64,000 nt of DNA from Caldimonas thermodepolymerans (GTDB lineage: Bacteria > Pseudomonadota > Gammaproteobacteria > Burkholderiales > Burkholderiaceae_C): the NCBI RefSeq assembly GCF_015476235.1, contig NZ_CP064338.1:186001-250000 (forward strand), read 5' to 3'. Of this stretch, positions 19,113 through 28,655 are shown in pieces (positions within the stretch are counted from its first letter, which is position 1; every line of letters starts with the position of its first letter). The notes under the pieces were generated by a model. The model was not told the DNA's origin. It did not search any database and worked only from the letters and a program-made list of their open reading frames with translations. A program made the position numbers and the translations under genes.

Positions 19113-19721
19113 ATGAAACAGCAACGCGGCGGCTTCTTCCTCGGCATGATCGTCGGCCTGCTCGTCGGGCTGGCGCTGGCGCTGGGGGTTGCGCTTTACG
19201 TCACCAAGGTGCCGGTGCCTTTCGTCAACAAGGTGCCCTCGCGCACCGCGGAGCAGGACGCGGCCGAAGCCGAGCGCAACCGCAACTGGGATCCGAACGC
19301 CTCCCTGCAGGGCCGTGCCGCCAGCCGGCCCGCCGCCACGCCGCCGGCGCAGCCCGCGCTGCCGGCGGCCTCGGCCGCCCTGCCCCCGGGCCTGCGCTCG
19401 GTGCGTCCGGCCGAGCCGCCCGTGGCGACGGCGCCTTCCTCGACGCGCGACCCGGAGGCCATCCTCTCCGGCCGCGCCGACCCGGCGCTGGCCTTCTTCG
19501 TGCAGGCCGGCGCCTATGCCCGCATGGAAGAGGCCGAGCAGCAGCGCGCCCGCCTGGCGATGCTGGGGTTCGGCGCGCGCATCACCGAGCGCGAGCAGGG
19601 CGGGCGCGTGGTCTACCGCGTGCGCCTGGGCCCGTACAACACCCAGGCCGAGGCCGACGCCGCGCGCGAGAAGCTGACCGACAGCGGCATCGAGGCCGCG
19701 CTGGTGCGCGTGCAGCGCTGA
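19113..19721 (+). CDS. SPOR-domain protein (FtsN-like)
   Basis: 202 residues: a short cytoplasmic start, one membrane helix (residues ~10-30, FFLGMIVGLLVGLALALGVA), a Pro/Ala-rich periplasmic linker and a C-terminal SPOR domain (~120-200, LAFFVQAGAYARMEEAEQQR and VYRVRLGPYNTQAEADAARE). SPOR domains bind denuded septal peptidoglycan; proteins of this layout act in cell division like FtsN. In many Burkholderiales this gene lies between argS and dsbA, as here. AGGAAAGAG before the ATG is a ribosome-binding site. Confidence 0.9.
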   Translation: MKQQRGGFFLGMIVGLLVGLALALGVALYVTKVPVPFVNKVPSRTAEQDAAEAERNRNWDPNASLQGRAASRPAATPPAQPALPAASAALPPGLRSVRPAEPPVATAPSSTRDPEAILSGRADPALAFFVQAGAYARMEEAEQQRARLAMLGFGARITEREQGGRVVYRVRLGPYNTQAEADAAREKLTDSGIEAALVRVQR

Positions 19722-19790
19722 GCGCCCGCCGCAGCCCCCGCGTGCCACACTGTGCCGCCTGGCGACATTTCTGCTGAGCGAGGACCGTCC

Positions 19791-20429
19791 ATGAAACGTC
19801 GTGAATTCACCGCCGGTCTCGGAGCCTGCCTGGGTGCGCTGCTGGCCGCACCGTCCGTGCGGGCGCAGGTGCCGCAGCCCGGGCGCGAGTACATGGTGCT
19901 GAACCCGCCGCTGCGCACGCTGGGCGCCGGGCGGATCGACGTGGTCGAGTTCTTCTGGTACGGCTGCCCGCACTGCAACCGCTTCGAGCCGCTGGTCGAC
20001 CGGTGGAAGCGGCAGCTGCCCGACGACGTCAGCTTCCGCCGCGTGCCGGTGGCCCTGCGCGACGCCTACGTCGTGCACCAGCGCCTGTACTACGCGCTGG
20101 AGGCGCTGGGCCGGGTCGACGACCTGCACCGCAAGGTGTTCGACGCGATCCACCGCGACCGCCGGCCGCTCAACACCGAGGCCGAGCAGGCCGCCTTCGC
20201 GGCCGAGCACGGCATCGAGCGCGAGCAGTACGTCGAGGCCTACCGCTCCGACGACGTCGAGACCCGCGCGCGCCATGCCCGCGAACTGTGGTCCCGCTAC
20301 CGGATCGACGGCGTGCCGGCGATCGGCGTGGCCGGCCGCTACTGGACCTCGGGCGGCCTGACCAACTCGCCCGAGCGCACGCTCGAGGTGGCCGACCACC
20401 TGATCGGGCTGGCGCGCCAGCAGCAGTGA
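19791..20429 (+). CDS. dsbA: Thiol:disulfide interchange protein DsbA
   Basis: 212 residues. An N-terminal signal with RREF followed by a hydrophobic stretch (TAGLGACLGALLAAPSVRA) points to export, perhaps by the Tat route though the motif is not complete. The redox site is FFWYGCPHCNRFEP (CPHC), and the cis-Pro loop reads IDGVPAIGVAGRYW. DsbA introduces disulfides into periplasmic proteins. The ATG at 19791 gives the signal peptide; the frame starting at 19752 adds residues without meaning. It stands between the SPOR gene and lptA. Confidence 0.94.
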   Translation: MKRREFTAGLGACLGALLAAPSVRAQVPQPGREYMVLNPPLRTLGAGRIDVVEFFWYGCPHCNRFEPLVDRWKRQLPDDVSFRRVPVALRDAYVVHQRLYYALEALGRVDDLHRKVFDAIHRDRRPLNTEAEQAAFAAEHGIEREQYVEAYRSDDVETRARHARELWSRYRIDGVPAIGVAGRYWTSGGLTNSPERTLEVADHLIGLARQQQ

Positions 20430-20431
20430 AA

Positions 20432-20469
20432 GGGGCGCAGCGGTGCGGAAGTTGGCACCGCGCGGCCCC
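20432..20469 (+). terminator. Long GC-rich hairpin after dsbA
   Basis: GGGGC and GCGGTGC pair with GCACCGC and GCCCC across an 8-base loop, with a 3x3 internal mismatch. It starts two bases after the dsbA stop and lies before the lptA promoter region. There is no U-run, so it could be a weak terminator, an RNA-stability element or an attenuator. Confidence 0.35.
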
Positions 20470-20543
20470 ATCCCCTTCCTCCTCGCGTTCCACCGGCAGG
20501 CCGGCCGGGTAGAATGGGACGCGAACTGCAAGTTTCATGCCTC

Positions 20544-21163
20544 ATGATCCACCTGTTTGAGCGCCCCGGCGCCTCTGTCCTCCGTTGCCTGCCGCAGCCC
20601 CGCGCGGCGGCCCTGGGCCTGGCCCTGGGGCTCGCGCTGGCGGTGCCGCAGGCGCTGGCGGAGCGGGCGGATCGCGACATGCCGCTGAACTTCTCCGCCG
20701 ACGCGCTGCGCTACGACGATGCCCGGCAGATCAACGTGCTGACCGGCAACGTCGAGATCACCAAGGGCACGATGACCATGCGCGCCGCGCGCGTCGAGGT
20801 GCGGCAGACGCCCGAGGGGCACCAGTGGGCCGTGGCGATCGGCGCGGCCGGCAAGCCGGCGCACTACCGGCAGAAGCGCGACCGGGTCGACGAATACATC
20901 GAGGGCGAGGCCGAGCGCATCGAGTACGACGGCCGCACCGACACGCTCAGGCTGGTCGGTGCCGCGGTGGTGCGCCGCTACGTGGGCACCACGCTGAGCG
21001 ACGAGATCCGGGGGCAGACCATCACCTACGACAACGTCGCCGAGGTGTTCTCGGTGGCCGGCGGCAGCAGCGCCGACGGGGGCGGGCGCGTCAGCGGCAC
21101 GCTGTCGCCGCGCGGCTCGGCCGGCACCCCCGCGCCGGCGGCTTCCGACGCGCAGGAGCAGCC

Positions 21164-21167
<4 letters not shown>
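20544..21167 (+). CDS. lptA: Lipopolysaccharide transport periplasmic protein LptA
   Basis: 207 residues: a signal peptide ending near QALA, then an OstA-fold domain beginning RDMPLNFSADALRYDDARQI with LTGNVEITKGTMTMRAARVE, the hallmark of LptA. It forms the periplasmic bridge that carries lipopolysaccharide to the outer membrane. The C-terminal ~35 residues are Ser/Gly/Pro-rich and disordered. A TAGAAT -10-like hexamer lies at 20510. It overlaps lptB by four bases (ATGA). No lptC lies upstream, where it usually is; dsbA occupies that place. Confidence 0.93.
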
Positions 21168-21931
<764 letters not shown>

Positions 21932-21951
21932 GGCCGCGTGATGAACACACC

Positions 21952-23487
21952 ATGAGCGGCATGAAACCCTCCCTGCAGGTCCGTCTTTCGCAGCATCTGG
22001 CGCTGACGCCGCAGCTGCAGCAGTCGATCCGGCTGCTGCAGCTGTCCACGCTCGAACTCCACCAGGAGGTCGAGCAGATGCTCGAACAGAACCCGTTCCT
22101 CGAACCCGACGAGGACTACGCCGCCGAACCCGCGCTGGCCGCGCCCGAGCGTCCGCTGACGCGCGAGGAGCGCGCCGCGGCCGATGCCGAACAGGCCGGC
22201 GCCGACAGCTTCGATGCGGCCGAGGCCGCGCCCACGCTGGACACGGTCGAGCTGGGCGCCACCGAGCGCGACGACTGGGAGAACGGCACCGAGCGCGACG
22301 ACTTCGACGGCATCCGCGAGACGCCCAGCACGCGCAACGGGGCGGTCGACGACGACGACCTCGACCCGATCGACCGCGCCTCGCCCGGCATCACGCTGCA
22401 GGACCACCTGCGCCAGCAGCTGCTCGGCATGCGCCTGGCGCCCGAGGACGCCGCGGCGGTGATGGTGCTGATCGAGTCCCTCGACGAGGACGGCTACCTC
22501 GCCGACCCGCTGGAGGAGATCGCCGAGCGCCTGCTGGACGGCAACGACGATCCGGAGGCGCGCGAGGACCTGCTCGAGCGCCTGCGCTGCGCGCTCAAGT
22601 GGCTGCAGAACATGGAGCCCACCGGCGTGGGCGCGCGCAGCCTGTCCGAGTGCCTGTGCCTGCAGCTGCGCGCGATGGAGCGCAGCGAGGCGCAGATCAT
22701 CGCGCTGATGATCTGCAAGGACCACCTCGAGGCGCTGGCGCGGCGCGACGTCAAGAAGCTGATGGCCGCCACCGGCGCCGACGAGGAGCTGCTGCGCCAG
22801 GCGCAGGCGCTGATCGTCTCGCTGGAACCCAAGCCGGGCCGGCCGTTCACGCGCGCCGAGGCCAACGTGATCGTGCCGGACGTGATCGTGCAGAAGTCCG
22901 GGCGCGGCTGGAAGGTGGTGCTCAACCCGGACGTGATGCCTAAGCTGCGCATCAACGACCTGTACGCGCAGGCGCTCAAGCAGCAGCGCAGCAGCGACAG
23001 CGGCCAGGCCCTGAGCGCGCGGCTGCAGGAGGCGCGCTGGTTCATGAAGAACATCCAGCAGCGCTTCGAGACCATCCAGCGCGTCTCGCAGGCCATCGTC
23101 GAGCGGCAGAAGAACTTCTTCAGCCACGGCGAGATCGCGATGAAGCCGCTGGTGCTGCGCGAGATCGCCGACGAGCTGGGCCTGCACGAATCGACCATCT
23201 CGCGCGTGACCACCGCCAAGTACATGGCCACGCCGTTCGGCACCTTCGAGCTGAAGTACTTCTTCGGCTCCTCGCTCAACACCGACGCGGGCGGCAACGC
23301 GTCGAGCACCGCGGTGCGCGCGCTGATCAAGCAGCTGGTCAGCGCCGAGGACCCGAAGAAGCCACTGTCGGACAGCCAGATCAGCCAGCTGCTCGAGGAG
23401 CAGGGCATCCAGGTGGCGCGCCGCACGGTGGCCAAGTACCGCGAGGCCCTGAAGATCGCGCCGGCCAATCTCCGCAAGAGCATCTGA
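21952..23487 (+). CDS. rpoN: RNA polymerase sigma-54 factor RpoN
   Basis: 511 residues. The N-terminal activator-contacting region is glutamine-rich (LALTPQLQQSIRLLQLSTLE), followed by an acidic linker (~60-145), the core-binding domain, the DNA-binding helix-turn-helix and the C-terminal RpoN box (ARRTVAKYREALKI). It directs transcription from -24/-12 promoters and needs an ATP-driven activator. A good candidate promoter of this class stands before hoxK (41153) and the activator HoxA is encoded at 54.7 kb. The usual downstream hpf gene is absent: the next gene is a methyltransferase after 159 bases. Confidence 0.97.
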   Translation: MSGMKPSLQVRLSQHLALTPQLQQSIRLLQLSTLELHQEVEQMLEQNPFLEPDEDYAAEPALAAPERPLTREERAAADAEQAGADSFDAAEAAPTLDTVELGATERDDWENGTERDDFDGIRETPSTRNGAVDDDDLDPIDRASPGITLQDHLRQQLLGMRLAPEDAAAVMVLIESLDEDGYLADPLEEIAERLLDGNDDPEAREDLLERLRCALKWLQNMEPTGVGARSLSECLCLQLRAMERSEAQIIALMICKDHLEALARRDVKKLMAATGADEELLRQAQALIVSLEPKPGRPFTRAEANVIVPDVIVQKSGRGWKVVLNPDVMPKLRINDLYAQALKQQRSSDSGQALSARLQEARWFMKNIQQRFETIQRVSQAIVERQKNFFSHGEIAMKPLVLREIADELGLHESTISRVTTAKYMATPFGTFELKYFFGSSLNTDAGGNASSTAVRALIKQLVSAEDPKKPLSDSQISQLLEEQGIQVARRTVAKYREALKIAPANLRKSI

Positions 23488-23646
23488 TGGCCCACCCCGT
23501 ACGGCCCTTCGGTCGCCGCCGGGCCGGCGCAAGCCGCCTGCATCCAGCGCGCCGGCCCGGCAGCCAGGGGGCATGTGCGCCAGGTGCCGCACGGGCAACG
23601 ATCCCGCGAGTCGGTGACCGGCGCCAGGACATGACGGTTCTTCTGC

Positions 23647-24870
23647 ATGCACGTACCACTCTTTGACTTGTTCCTGCCCTGCGCGGGAGGCGTCGAGGCG
23701 CTGCTCGCCGACGAGGCGATGGCCATCCTCGGGCCCGGGACTAGCGGCACGCTGGAGCGCGGCGGCATCGCCCTGCGGGGCGATGCGCGCGCGGTGATGG
23801 CGCTCAACCTGGAAAGCCGGCTCGCGCAGCGCGTGCTGGTGCGGGTGGCCCACGGGCGCTACCGCAGCGAGGACGACCTCTACGCGCTGGCGCGCCAGGT
23901 GCCGTGGCAGGCCTGGATCAGCCCCCGGGACACCTTCAAGGTCGACGTGACCGCGCAGCGCTCGCCGCTGCGCAGCCTGAACTTCGCGGCGCTGCGCATC
24001 AAGGACGCGCTGTGCGACGTGATGCGCGAGGAGGCGGGCGAGCGCCCCGACGTGGACACGCGCCGCCCGCTGCTGCGCGTGATGCTGCACCTGACCGAGG
24101 ACCACGCGACGCTGTACGCCGACACCTCGGGCGAGCGGCTGTTCAAGCGCGGCTGGCGCGAGGACAAGGGCGAGGCGCCGCTGAAGGAGACGCTGGCCGC
24201 CGCGATGCTGGCCGCGGCCGGCTGGAAAGGCCGGCCCGACCAGGGCGGCGCGCTGCTGGACCCCTGCTGCGGCTCCGGCACCATCGCGATCGAGGCGGCG
24301 CAGATCGCCTGCGGCATTGCGCCGGGGCTGCGGCGCGCCTTCGCGTTCGAGCGGCTGGCGCCGTTCGCCGGGCCGCAGGTGCGCGCCCAGTGGGCCGAGC
24401 TGAAGCGGCAGGCGCGCGAGCGCGTGCATGCCCCCGCGGTGCCGGTGTACGCCAGCGACGTGGCGTTCCGCATGGTCGACTTCGCGCGCCGCAACGCCGA
24501 GCGCGCGGGCGTGGCGCACGCGATCGAGCTGCACGGCGGCGACGTGCTGCAGCGGCCGGCGCCCGCGCTGCCGCCGGGCCTGCACGGCACGCTGGTGATG
24601 AACCCGCCCTACGGCGAGCGCATCGCCGTGCGCGGCAGCGTGGCGCGCAGCGTCGACGAGACGGGCATGGCCGACGACTTCTTCCCCCGGCTGGCGGCGC
24701 ACTGGAAGCGCCACTTCGGCGGCTGGACCGCCTGGGTGCTCAGCCCCGACATGAAGCTGCCCTCGCGCATGCGCCTGAAGGAAAGCCGGCGCGTGCCGCT
24801 GTGGAACGGGCCGATCGAGTGCCGGCTGTTCCGCTTCGACATCGTCGCCGGCCGCATGCGCGACGACTGA
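23647..24870 (+). CDS. rlmL: THUMP-domain class I 23S rRNA (guanine-N2) methyltransferase, RlmL-like
   Basis: 407 residues. N-terminal ferredoxin-like plus THUMP domain (~1-165, containing TFKVDVTAQRSPLRSLNFAA), then a Rossmann methyltransferase with the SAM motif LLDPCCGSGTIAIEAAQIAC and the catalytic MNPPYGER. It is the size of the N-terminal half of Escherichia coli RlmKL, which makes m2G2445 in 23S rRNA; the RlmK half is absent. Start at the ATG at 23647, without a clear Shine-Dalgarno. It is convergent with mtnN, four bases separating the ends. Confidence 0.85.
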   Translation: MHVPLFDLFLPCAGGVEALLADEAMAILGPGTSGTLERGGIALRGDARAVMALNLESRLAQRVLVRVAHGRYRSEDDLYALARQVPWQAWISPRDTFKVDVTAQRSPLRSLNFAALRIKDALCDVMREEAGERPDVDTRRPLLRVMLHLTEDHATLYADTSGERLFKRGWREDKGEAPLKETLAAAMLAAAGWKGRPDQGGALLDPCCGSGTIAIEAAQIACGIAPGLRRAFAFERLAPFAGPQVRAQWAELKRQARERVHAPAVPVYASDVAFRMVDFARRNAERAGVAHAIELHGGDVLQRPAPALPPGLHGTLVMNPPYGERIAVRGSVARSVDETGMADDFFPRLAAHWKRHFGGWTAWVLSPDMKLPSRMRLKESRRVPLWNGPIECRLFRFDIVAGRMRDD

Positions 24871-24874
24871 GCGC

Positions 24875-25624
24875 TCAGCCGCGCAGGTAGCGGCGCACGA
24901 TGGCCACGCTGTAGCGGCTCGCGATCTCGCGGATGAAGGCGTTGAAGTCCAGGTGCGCGCTGTCGTCGGCGCGGTCCGAGATGGTGCGCATCACCGCGCA
25001 GGGCACGCCGAGGTCGTGGCAGACCTGGGCCACCGCGGCGCCTTCCATCTCCACCGCCAGCGCATCGGGCAGCGCCGCGCGCAGCGCGCCGCTTTCCGCC
25101 GCGGTGCTGACGAAGCGGTCGCCGCTGATGATCAGCCCGCGGTGCACCGCGGGCGACGCGATGCCGAACCCGGCCAGCGCCTGCGCGCCCAGGTGCGTGT
25201 CCGCGTGCGCCAGCACGTCGGCGGCGGCCGCGCGCAGCCGCTCGCTCATCGCGGCGTCGGCCTCGAAGCGCGAGCGGCCGTACAGCGGCACCTCCCAGCG
25301 CGGGAAGATCGGCGAGGCGTCCATGTCGTGCTGCAGCAGGGCATCAGCGACCACCACGTCGCCCACGCGTACGCCCGCGCCCAGGCCGCCGGCCACGCCG
25401 GTGAACAGCAGCGCGTCCACGCCGTAGCGCTCGACCAGCAGCGTGGCGGTGGTCGCGGCGGCGACCTTGCCGATGCGCGACAGCACCGCGACCACCTCGC
25501 GGCCTTCCAGATGCCCGACCCAGAACTCGCGCCCGGCGACGGTGTCCTTCTGCTCGTCCGGCATCGACGCCAGCAGCGCGGCCAGTTCCTCGTGCATGGC
25601 CGCCATGATCGCGATGCGACCCAT
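24875..25624 (-). CDS. mtnN: 5'-methylthioadenosine/S-adenosylhomocysteine nucleosidase
   Basis: 249 residues. The nucleoside phosphorylase fold is evident in LLFTGVAGGLGAGVRVGDVV (near residue 75), LIISGDRFV (near 165), the catalytic-site EMEGAAVAQVCHDLG (near 190) and VMRTISDRADDSAHLDF with the catalytic Asp. It cleaves methylthioadenosine and S-adenosylhomocysteine, by-products of polyamine synthesis and methylation. The ATG at 25624 has AAGGAAAGGA upstream. Methylthioadenosine would be produced by the SpeD-SpeE fusion enzyme encoded at 32.4 kb. It is followed on the 5' side by fadD on the same strand. Confidence 0.94.
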   Translation of the reverse strand: MGRIAIMAAMHEELAALLASMPDEQKDTVAGREFWVGHLEGREVVAVLSRIGKVAAATTATLLVERYGVDALLFTGVAGGLGAGVRVGDVVVADALLQHDMDASPIFPRWEVPLYGRSRFEADAAMSERLRAAAADVLAHADTHLGAQALAGFGIASPAVHRGLIISGDRFVSTAAESGALRAALPDALAVEMEGAAVAQVCHDLGVPCAVMRTISDRADDSAHLDFNAFIREIASRYSVAIVRRYLRG

Positions 25625-25707
25625 CGGATTCCTTTCCTTTTTCGTGCCTGCCAATGGAAACGGCCCGATGTTGCCATCGGGCCGTGCCGCGCGGTAGGGG
25701 GCCGCGC

Positions 25708-27375
25708 TCAGCCGTTGCGCAGCTCGCGCCGCAGCACCTTGCCCACCGGCGTCTTGGGCAGCTCGGTGCGGAACTCGATGATGCGCGGGCGCTTGTAGCC
25801 GGTCAGGTTCTGCTCGCAGAAGGCGCGCACCTCGGCTTCGGTCAGCGCCGGGTTGCTGCGCACGATGACCAGCTTGACCGCCTCGCCGGAGCGCTCGTCG
25901 GGCACGCCGATGGCGGCGCACTCCAGCACGCCGGGCATCTGCGTGACCACGTCCTCGACCTCGTTCGGGTACACGTTGAAGCCCGAGACGACGATCATGT
26001 CCTTCTTGCGGTCCACCAGCTTGAAGTAGCCGCGCTCGTCCACCGTGCCGACGTCGCCGGTGCGCAGGAAGCCGTCCGGCGTCATGACCTTGGCGGTCTC
26101 GTCCGGGCGCTGCCAGTAGCCGGCCATCACCTGCGGCCCGCGGATGCAGATCTCGCCGGGCATGCCGGGCTGCACCTCGTTGCCCTGGTCGTCGAGCAGC
26201 TTGAACTCGGTGGACGGCAGCGGCAGGCCGATGGTGCCGGTGTACTCGGTGCTGTTGGTCGGGTTGCAGCTGGCGACCGGCGAGGTCTCCGACAGGCCGT
26301 AGCCCTCGACGATCGGGCAGCCGGTCTTCTCCAGCCACAGCCTGGCGGTGACCTGCTGCACGGCGGTGGCGCCGCCCACGCTCAGCAGCAACCCGCTCCA
26401 GTCGACGGTGTGGAAGTCGGGATGGCGGGCGATCGCGTTGAACAGCGTGTTGACCGCCGGGAAGCTGTGGAAGCGCTGGCGCGCCAGGTCCTTCAGCACC
26501 GAGGGGATGTCGCGCGGGTTCGGGATCAGGATGTTGCTGCCGCCCGTGCGCATCGACAGCATCATGTTCACCGTGAAGCCGAAGATGTGATACAGCGGCA
26601 GCGCGCAGACGGTGACGATCTGCTCGCCGGCCGGGATCTTGCGCAGCGCCGGCTGGTACCACGCCTCGCACTGCAGCACGTTGGCGATGATGTTGCGATG
26701 CAGGAGCACCGCGCCCTTGCTGACGCCGGTGGTGCCGCCGGTGTACTGCAGCACCGCGATGTCGTCGGGCCGCAGCTCGGGCGTGCGCAGGCTGGCGTTG
26801 CGGCCGGCGGCCAGGGCGTCCTTGAAGCGCACCGCGCCGGACAGCTGGAACGGCGGCACCATCTTGCGCACGTGGCGCACGACGAAGTTGACGATCATGC
26901 CCTTCAGGCCGATCGACTCGCCCATCGAGGTGACGATGACGTGCTTGGTCGGCGTGTGGGCCTGGCATTCCTGCAGCGTGCGGGCGAAGTTCTCGATGAT
27001 GACGATGGCCTTCGCGCCGGCGTCCTTGAGCTGGTGCTCCAGTTCGCGCGGCGTGTACAGCGGGTTGACGTTGACCAGCACCATGCCGGCGCGCAGGATG
27101 CCGGCCACCGCGATCGGGTACTGTGGCACGTTGGGCATCATCACCGCGACGCGGTCGCCCTTTTCCAGCCCGAGGCTCTGCAGGTAGGCGGCAAAGGCGC
27201 GCGACTGGTCGTCGACCTGGCGGAACGTGATGGCCTTGCCCAGGAACCGGTAGGCGACGCGGTCACCGTGCTTGCGGAAGCTTTCTTCGAGCAGTTCGAC
27301 CAGCGAGCCGTACTGACCGGGATCGATCTCGTGGGGCACGCCCTCCGGGTAATGCTTGAGCCAGACCTTGTTCAT
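25708..27375 (-). CDS. fadD: Long-chain fatty-acid-CoA ligase
   Basis: 555 residues, an AMP-forming acyl-CoA synthetase. The start MNKVWLKHYPEGVPHEID copies the FadD N-terminus and has GGAG 7 bases upstream. ATP-binding motif LQYTGGTTGVSKGAVL is near residue 205, the adenylate motif EGYGLSETSP near 350, the hinge/FACS region GFLRTGDVGTVDERGYFKLV near 435 and the catalytic lysine context LPKTPVGKVLRRELR at the C-terminus. It activates imported fatty acids for beta-oxidation or lipid synthesis at the inner membrane. mtnN lies 83 bases downstream on the same strand. Confidence 0.95.
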   Translation of the reverse strand: MNKVWLKHYPEGVPHEIDPGQYGSLVELLEESFRKHGDRVAYRFLGKAITFRQVDDQSRAFAAYLQSLGLEKGDRVAVMMPNVPQYPIAVAGILRAGMVLVNVNPLYTPRELEHQLKDAGAKAIVIIENFARTLQECQAHTPTKHVIVTSMGESIGLKGMIVNFVVRHVRKMVPPFQLSGAVRFKDALAAGRNASLRTPELRPDDIAVLQYTGGTTGVSKGAVLLHRNIIANVLQCEAWYQPALRKIPAGEQIVTVCALPLYHIFGFTVNMMLSMRTGGSNILIPNPRDIPSVLKDLARQRFHSFPAVNTLFNAIARHPDFHTVDWSGLLLSVGGATAVQQVTARLWLEKTGCPIVEGYGLSETSPVASCNPTNSTEYTGTIGLPLPSTEFKLLDDQGNEVQPGMPGEICIRGPQVMAGYWQRPDETAKVMTPDGFLRTGDVGTVDERGYFKLVDRKKDMIVVSGFNVYPNEVEDVVTQMPGVLECAAIGVPDERSGEAVKLVIVRSNPALTEAEVRAFCEQNLTGYKRPRIIEFRTELPKTPVGKVLRRELRNG

Positions 27376-27787
27376 CCAGTGGTTCTCCGCGTAAGAGCCG
27401 CGATTCTGACGGATGGCTGACGCCACCTCATCAGGTGTTTCGATAGCGTTGACCGCGTGGTGCCATGCGCAGCACGCGGGCCGGGCGCTGCATGCACGGA
27501 CCGTCCCCGGCAGGGGCGGCGGATGCGTGACCGGACGGGGCGCCGGCCTGTCGGGCCGTGCCGCGTCCTCCTGCGTACCAGGTGCAGCCCCACGGGTCGC
27601 GGCAGGCGACGGGGCGATGCGAGGTGCCGGGCCACCGAGGATTGTCGGTCAAGTTACGGCACCTCCCGCGTTACGGATTTCGCGTCCGGAAAGCCCCTGC
27701 GGCGCACGACCTTCCGTCCTTGCAGAAGGAACGCGGCGCGCAGGCGCTGCCTGCGCCCGATGGACACGACCGACCCGGGAGACGGAC
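27376..27787. other. Intergenic region upstream of fadD, no convincing gene
   Basis: About 410 bases on the 5' side of fadD. Several overlapping open frames cross it on both strands, but none has recognisable domains, a ribosome-binding site or the strong third-position GC bias of neighbouring genes. The fadD promoter must lie here; no clear -35/-10 pair was found. Confidence 0.5.
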
Positions 27788-27961
27788 GTGCATCGCCCGA
27801 CCCGGACGACGCGCCACTGGATCCTCGCCGCCACCGCCGTGGCCGCCTTCGGCGCGAGCAGCGCACGGGCGCCGGCCGGCGCCCGCGTCCTGCCGACCGA
27901 TCGCAAAGCGGGCGCGATCCGGATCGAAGGCGAGACGGCAGCGGGCAACCCGACCCGGTGA
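27788..27961 (+). CDS. Possible small exported protein (hypothetical)
   Basis: 57 codons from a GTG at 27788, with GGGAG 7 bases upstream. The product has a basic start (HRPTRTTRH), a hydrophobic run (WILAATAVAAFGASSARA) that would serve as a signal peptide with a cut after ARA, and a short mature part (APAGARVLPTDRKAGAIRIE and so on). It resembles no family known to me. A perfect hairpin follows 36 bases after the stop and hsp20 starts 160 bases further on. Support is the combination of ribosome-binding site, signal-like sequence and trailing hairpin; it may still be chance. Confidence 0.3.
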   Translation: MHRPTRTTRHWILAATAVAAFGASSARAPAGARVLPTDRKAGAIRIEGETAAGNPTR

Positions 27962-27997
27962 GGCGCTCCCGCCGCCGGCGGATTGATCCGCGCCAGC

Positions 27998-28015
27998 GTC
28001 CGGTCCATACCGGAC
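27998..28015. terminator. Perfect hairpin between the small reading frame and hsp20
   Basis: GTCCGGT and ACCGGAC flank a CCAT loop, a 7-base perfect stem. There is no T-run after it on either strand. It may end transcription of the small frame upstream or serve as an operator for hsp20, whose ATG is 106 bases away. Confidence 0.3.
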
Positions 28016-28121
28016 CGGCACCGCCGGTGCGCTTTGCGTTCCCTCAAGGACGCGCGCCGCAGGCTCACTAGATTCTCAGGTGCAGCCCGACGACTGGACT
28101 GACTCACGAAAGGAGCTTTCC

Positions 28122-28565
28122 ATGAGTGCACTGACCCGTTTCGATCCGCGCGACGACCTGATGCGCTTCGACAACTTCAACGACCTGTTCCGTCGCTTCC
28201 TGCGCCTGCCCGACTGGCCGGCCGCACGCGTGCCGGGCGAGATCCGCCTGGACATCGTGGAAGACGACAAGGCCTTCCAGGTGAAGGCCGAGCTGCCGGG
28301 GGTCAAGCGCGAGGACATCCGTATCTCGGTCGACGGCAACTACGTCTCGATCTCCGCCGAGTCGCGCAGCGAAAGCCGGGAAACGAAGAAGGACGGTGAA
28401 CGCACGCTGCTGCGCGAGATGTACTACGGCAGCTGGTCGCGCGGCTTCACGCTGCCGTGCGACGTCGACGACGGCGCGGCCACCGCGACCTTCGACAACG
28501 GCGTGCTCTCGCTGACGCTGCCCAAGCGCAGCCCGGCGCGCGCGAAGACCATCGAGGTCAAGTGA
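28122..28565 (+). CDS. Small heat-shock protein, Hsp20/alpha-crystallin family
   Basis: 147 residues. The alpha-crystallin domain covers ~40-140: EIRLDIVEDDKAFQVKAELP, then REDIRISVDGNYVSISAE and FDNGVLSLTLPKRSPA with the family GVLxLxLPK motif. It is an ATP-independent chaperone that holds unfolding proteins. The ATG at 28122 has AAGGAG at 28110-28115. That Shine-Dalgarno lies inside a small inverted repeat (GAAAG-GAG-CTTTC), which could tune translation with temperature. A strong intrinsic terminator follows at 28582. Confidence 0.95.
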   Translation: MSALTRFDPRDDLMRFDNFNDLFRRFLRLPDWPAARVPGEIRLDIVEDDKAFQVKAELPGVKREDIRISVDGNYVSISAESRSESRETKKDGERTLLREMYYGSWSRGFTLPCDVDDGAATATFDNGVLSLTLPKRSPARAKTIEVK

Positions 28566-28581
28566 TCCGGCGGCCATGAAG

Positions 28582-28616
28582 AAAGGGGCGTCCCGCCTGG
28601 CGGCGACGCCCCTTTT
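28582..28616 (+). terminator. Intrinsic terminator of hsp20 (may act both ways)
   Basis: An 11-base perfect stem, AAAGGGGCGTC paired with GACGCCCCTTT, around a 12-base loop and ending in TTTT. It starts 16 bases after the hsp20 stop. The A-run on the other side means it could also end transcription of pntB, which stops at 28656 on the minus strand. Confidence 0.85.
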
Positions 28617-28655
28617 CCGTTGCCGGCCTCACCCGCCAGGGTGACGCGCCGCGGC

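Noticed and set aside
27413-27961. 182-codon frame upstream of hsp20
   Set aside because: The first 125 residues have no features and no ribosome-binding site. Only the last 57 codons, with their own start, look plausible.
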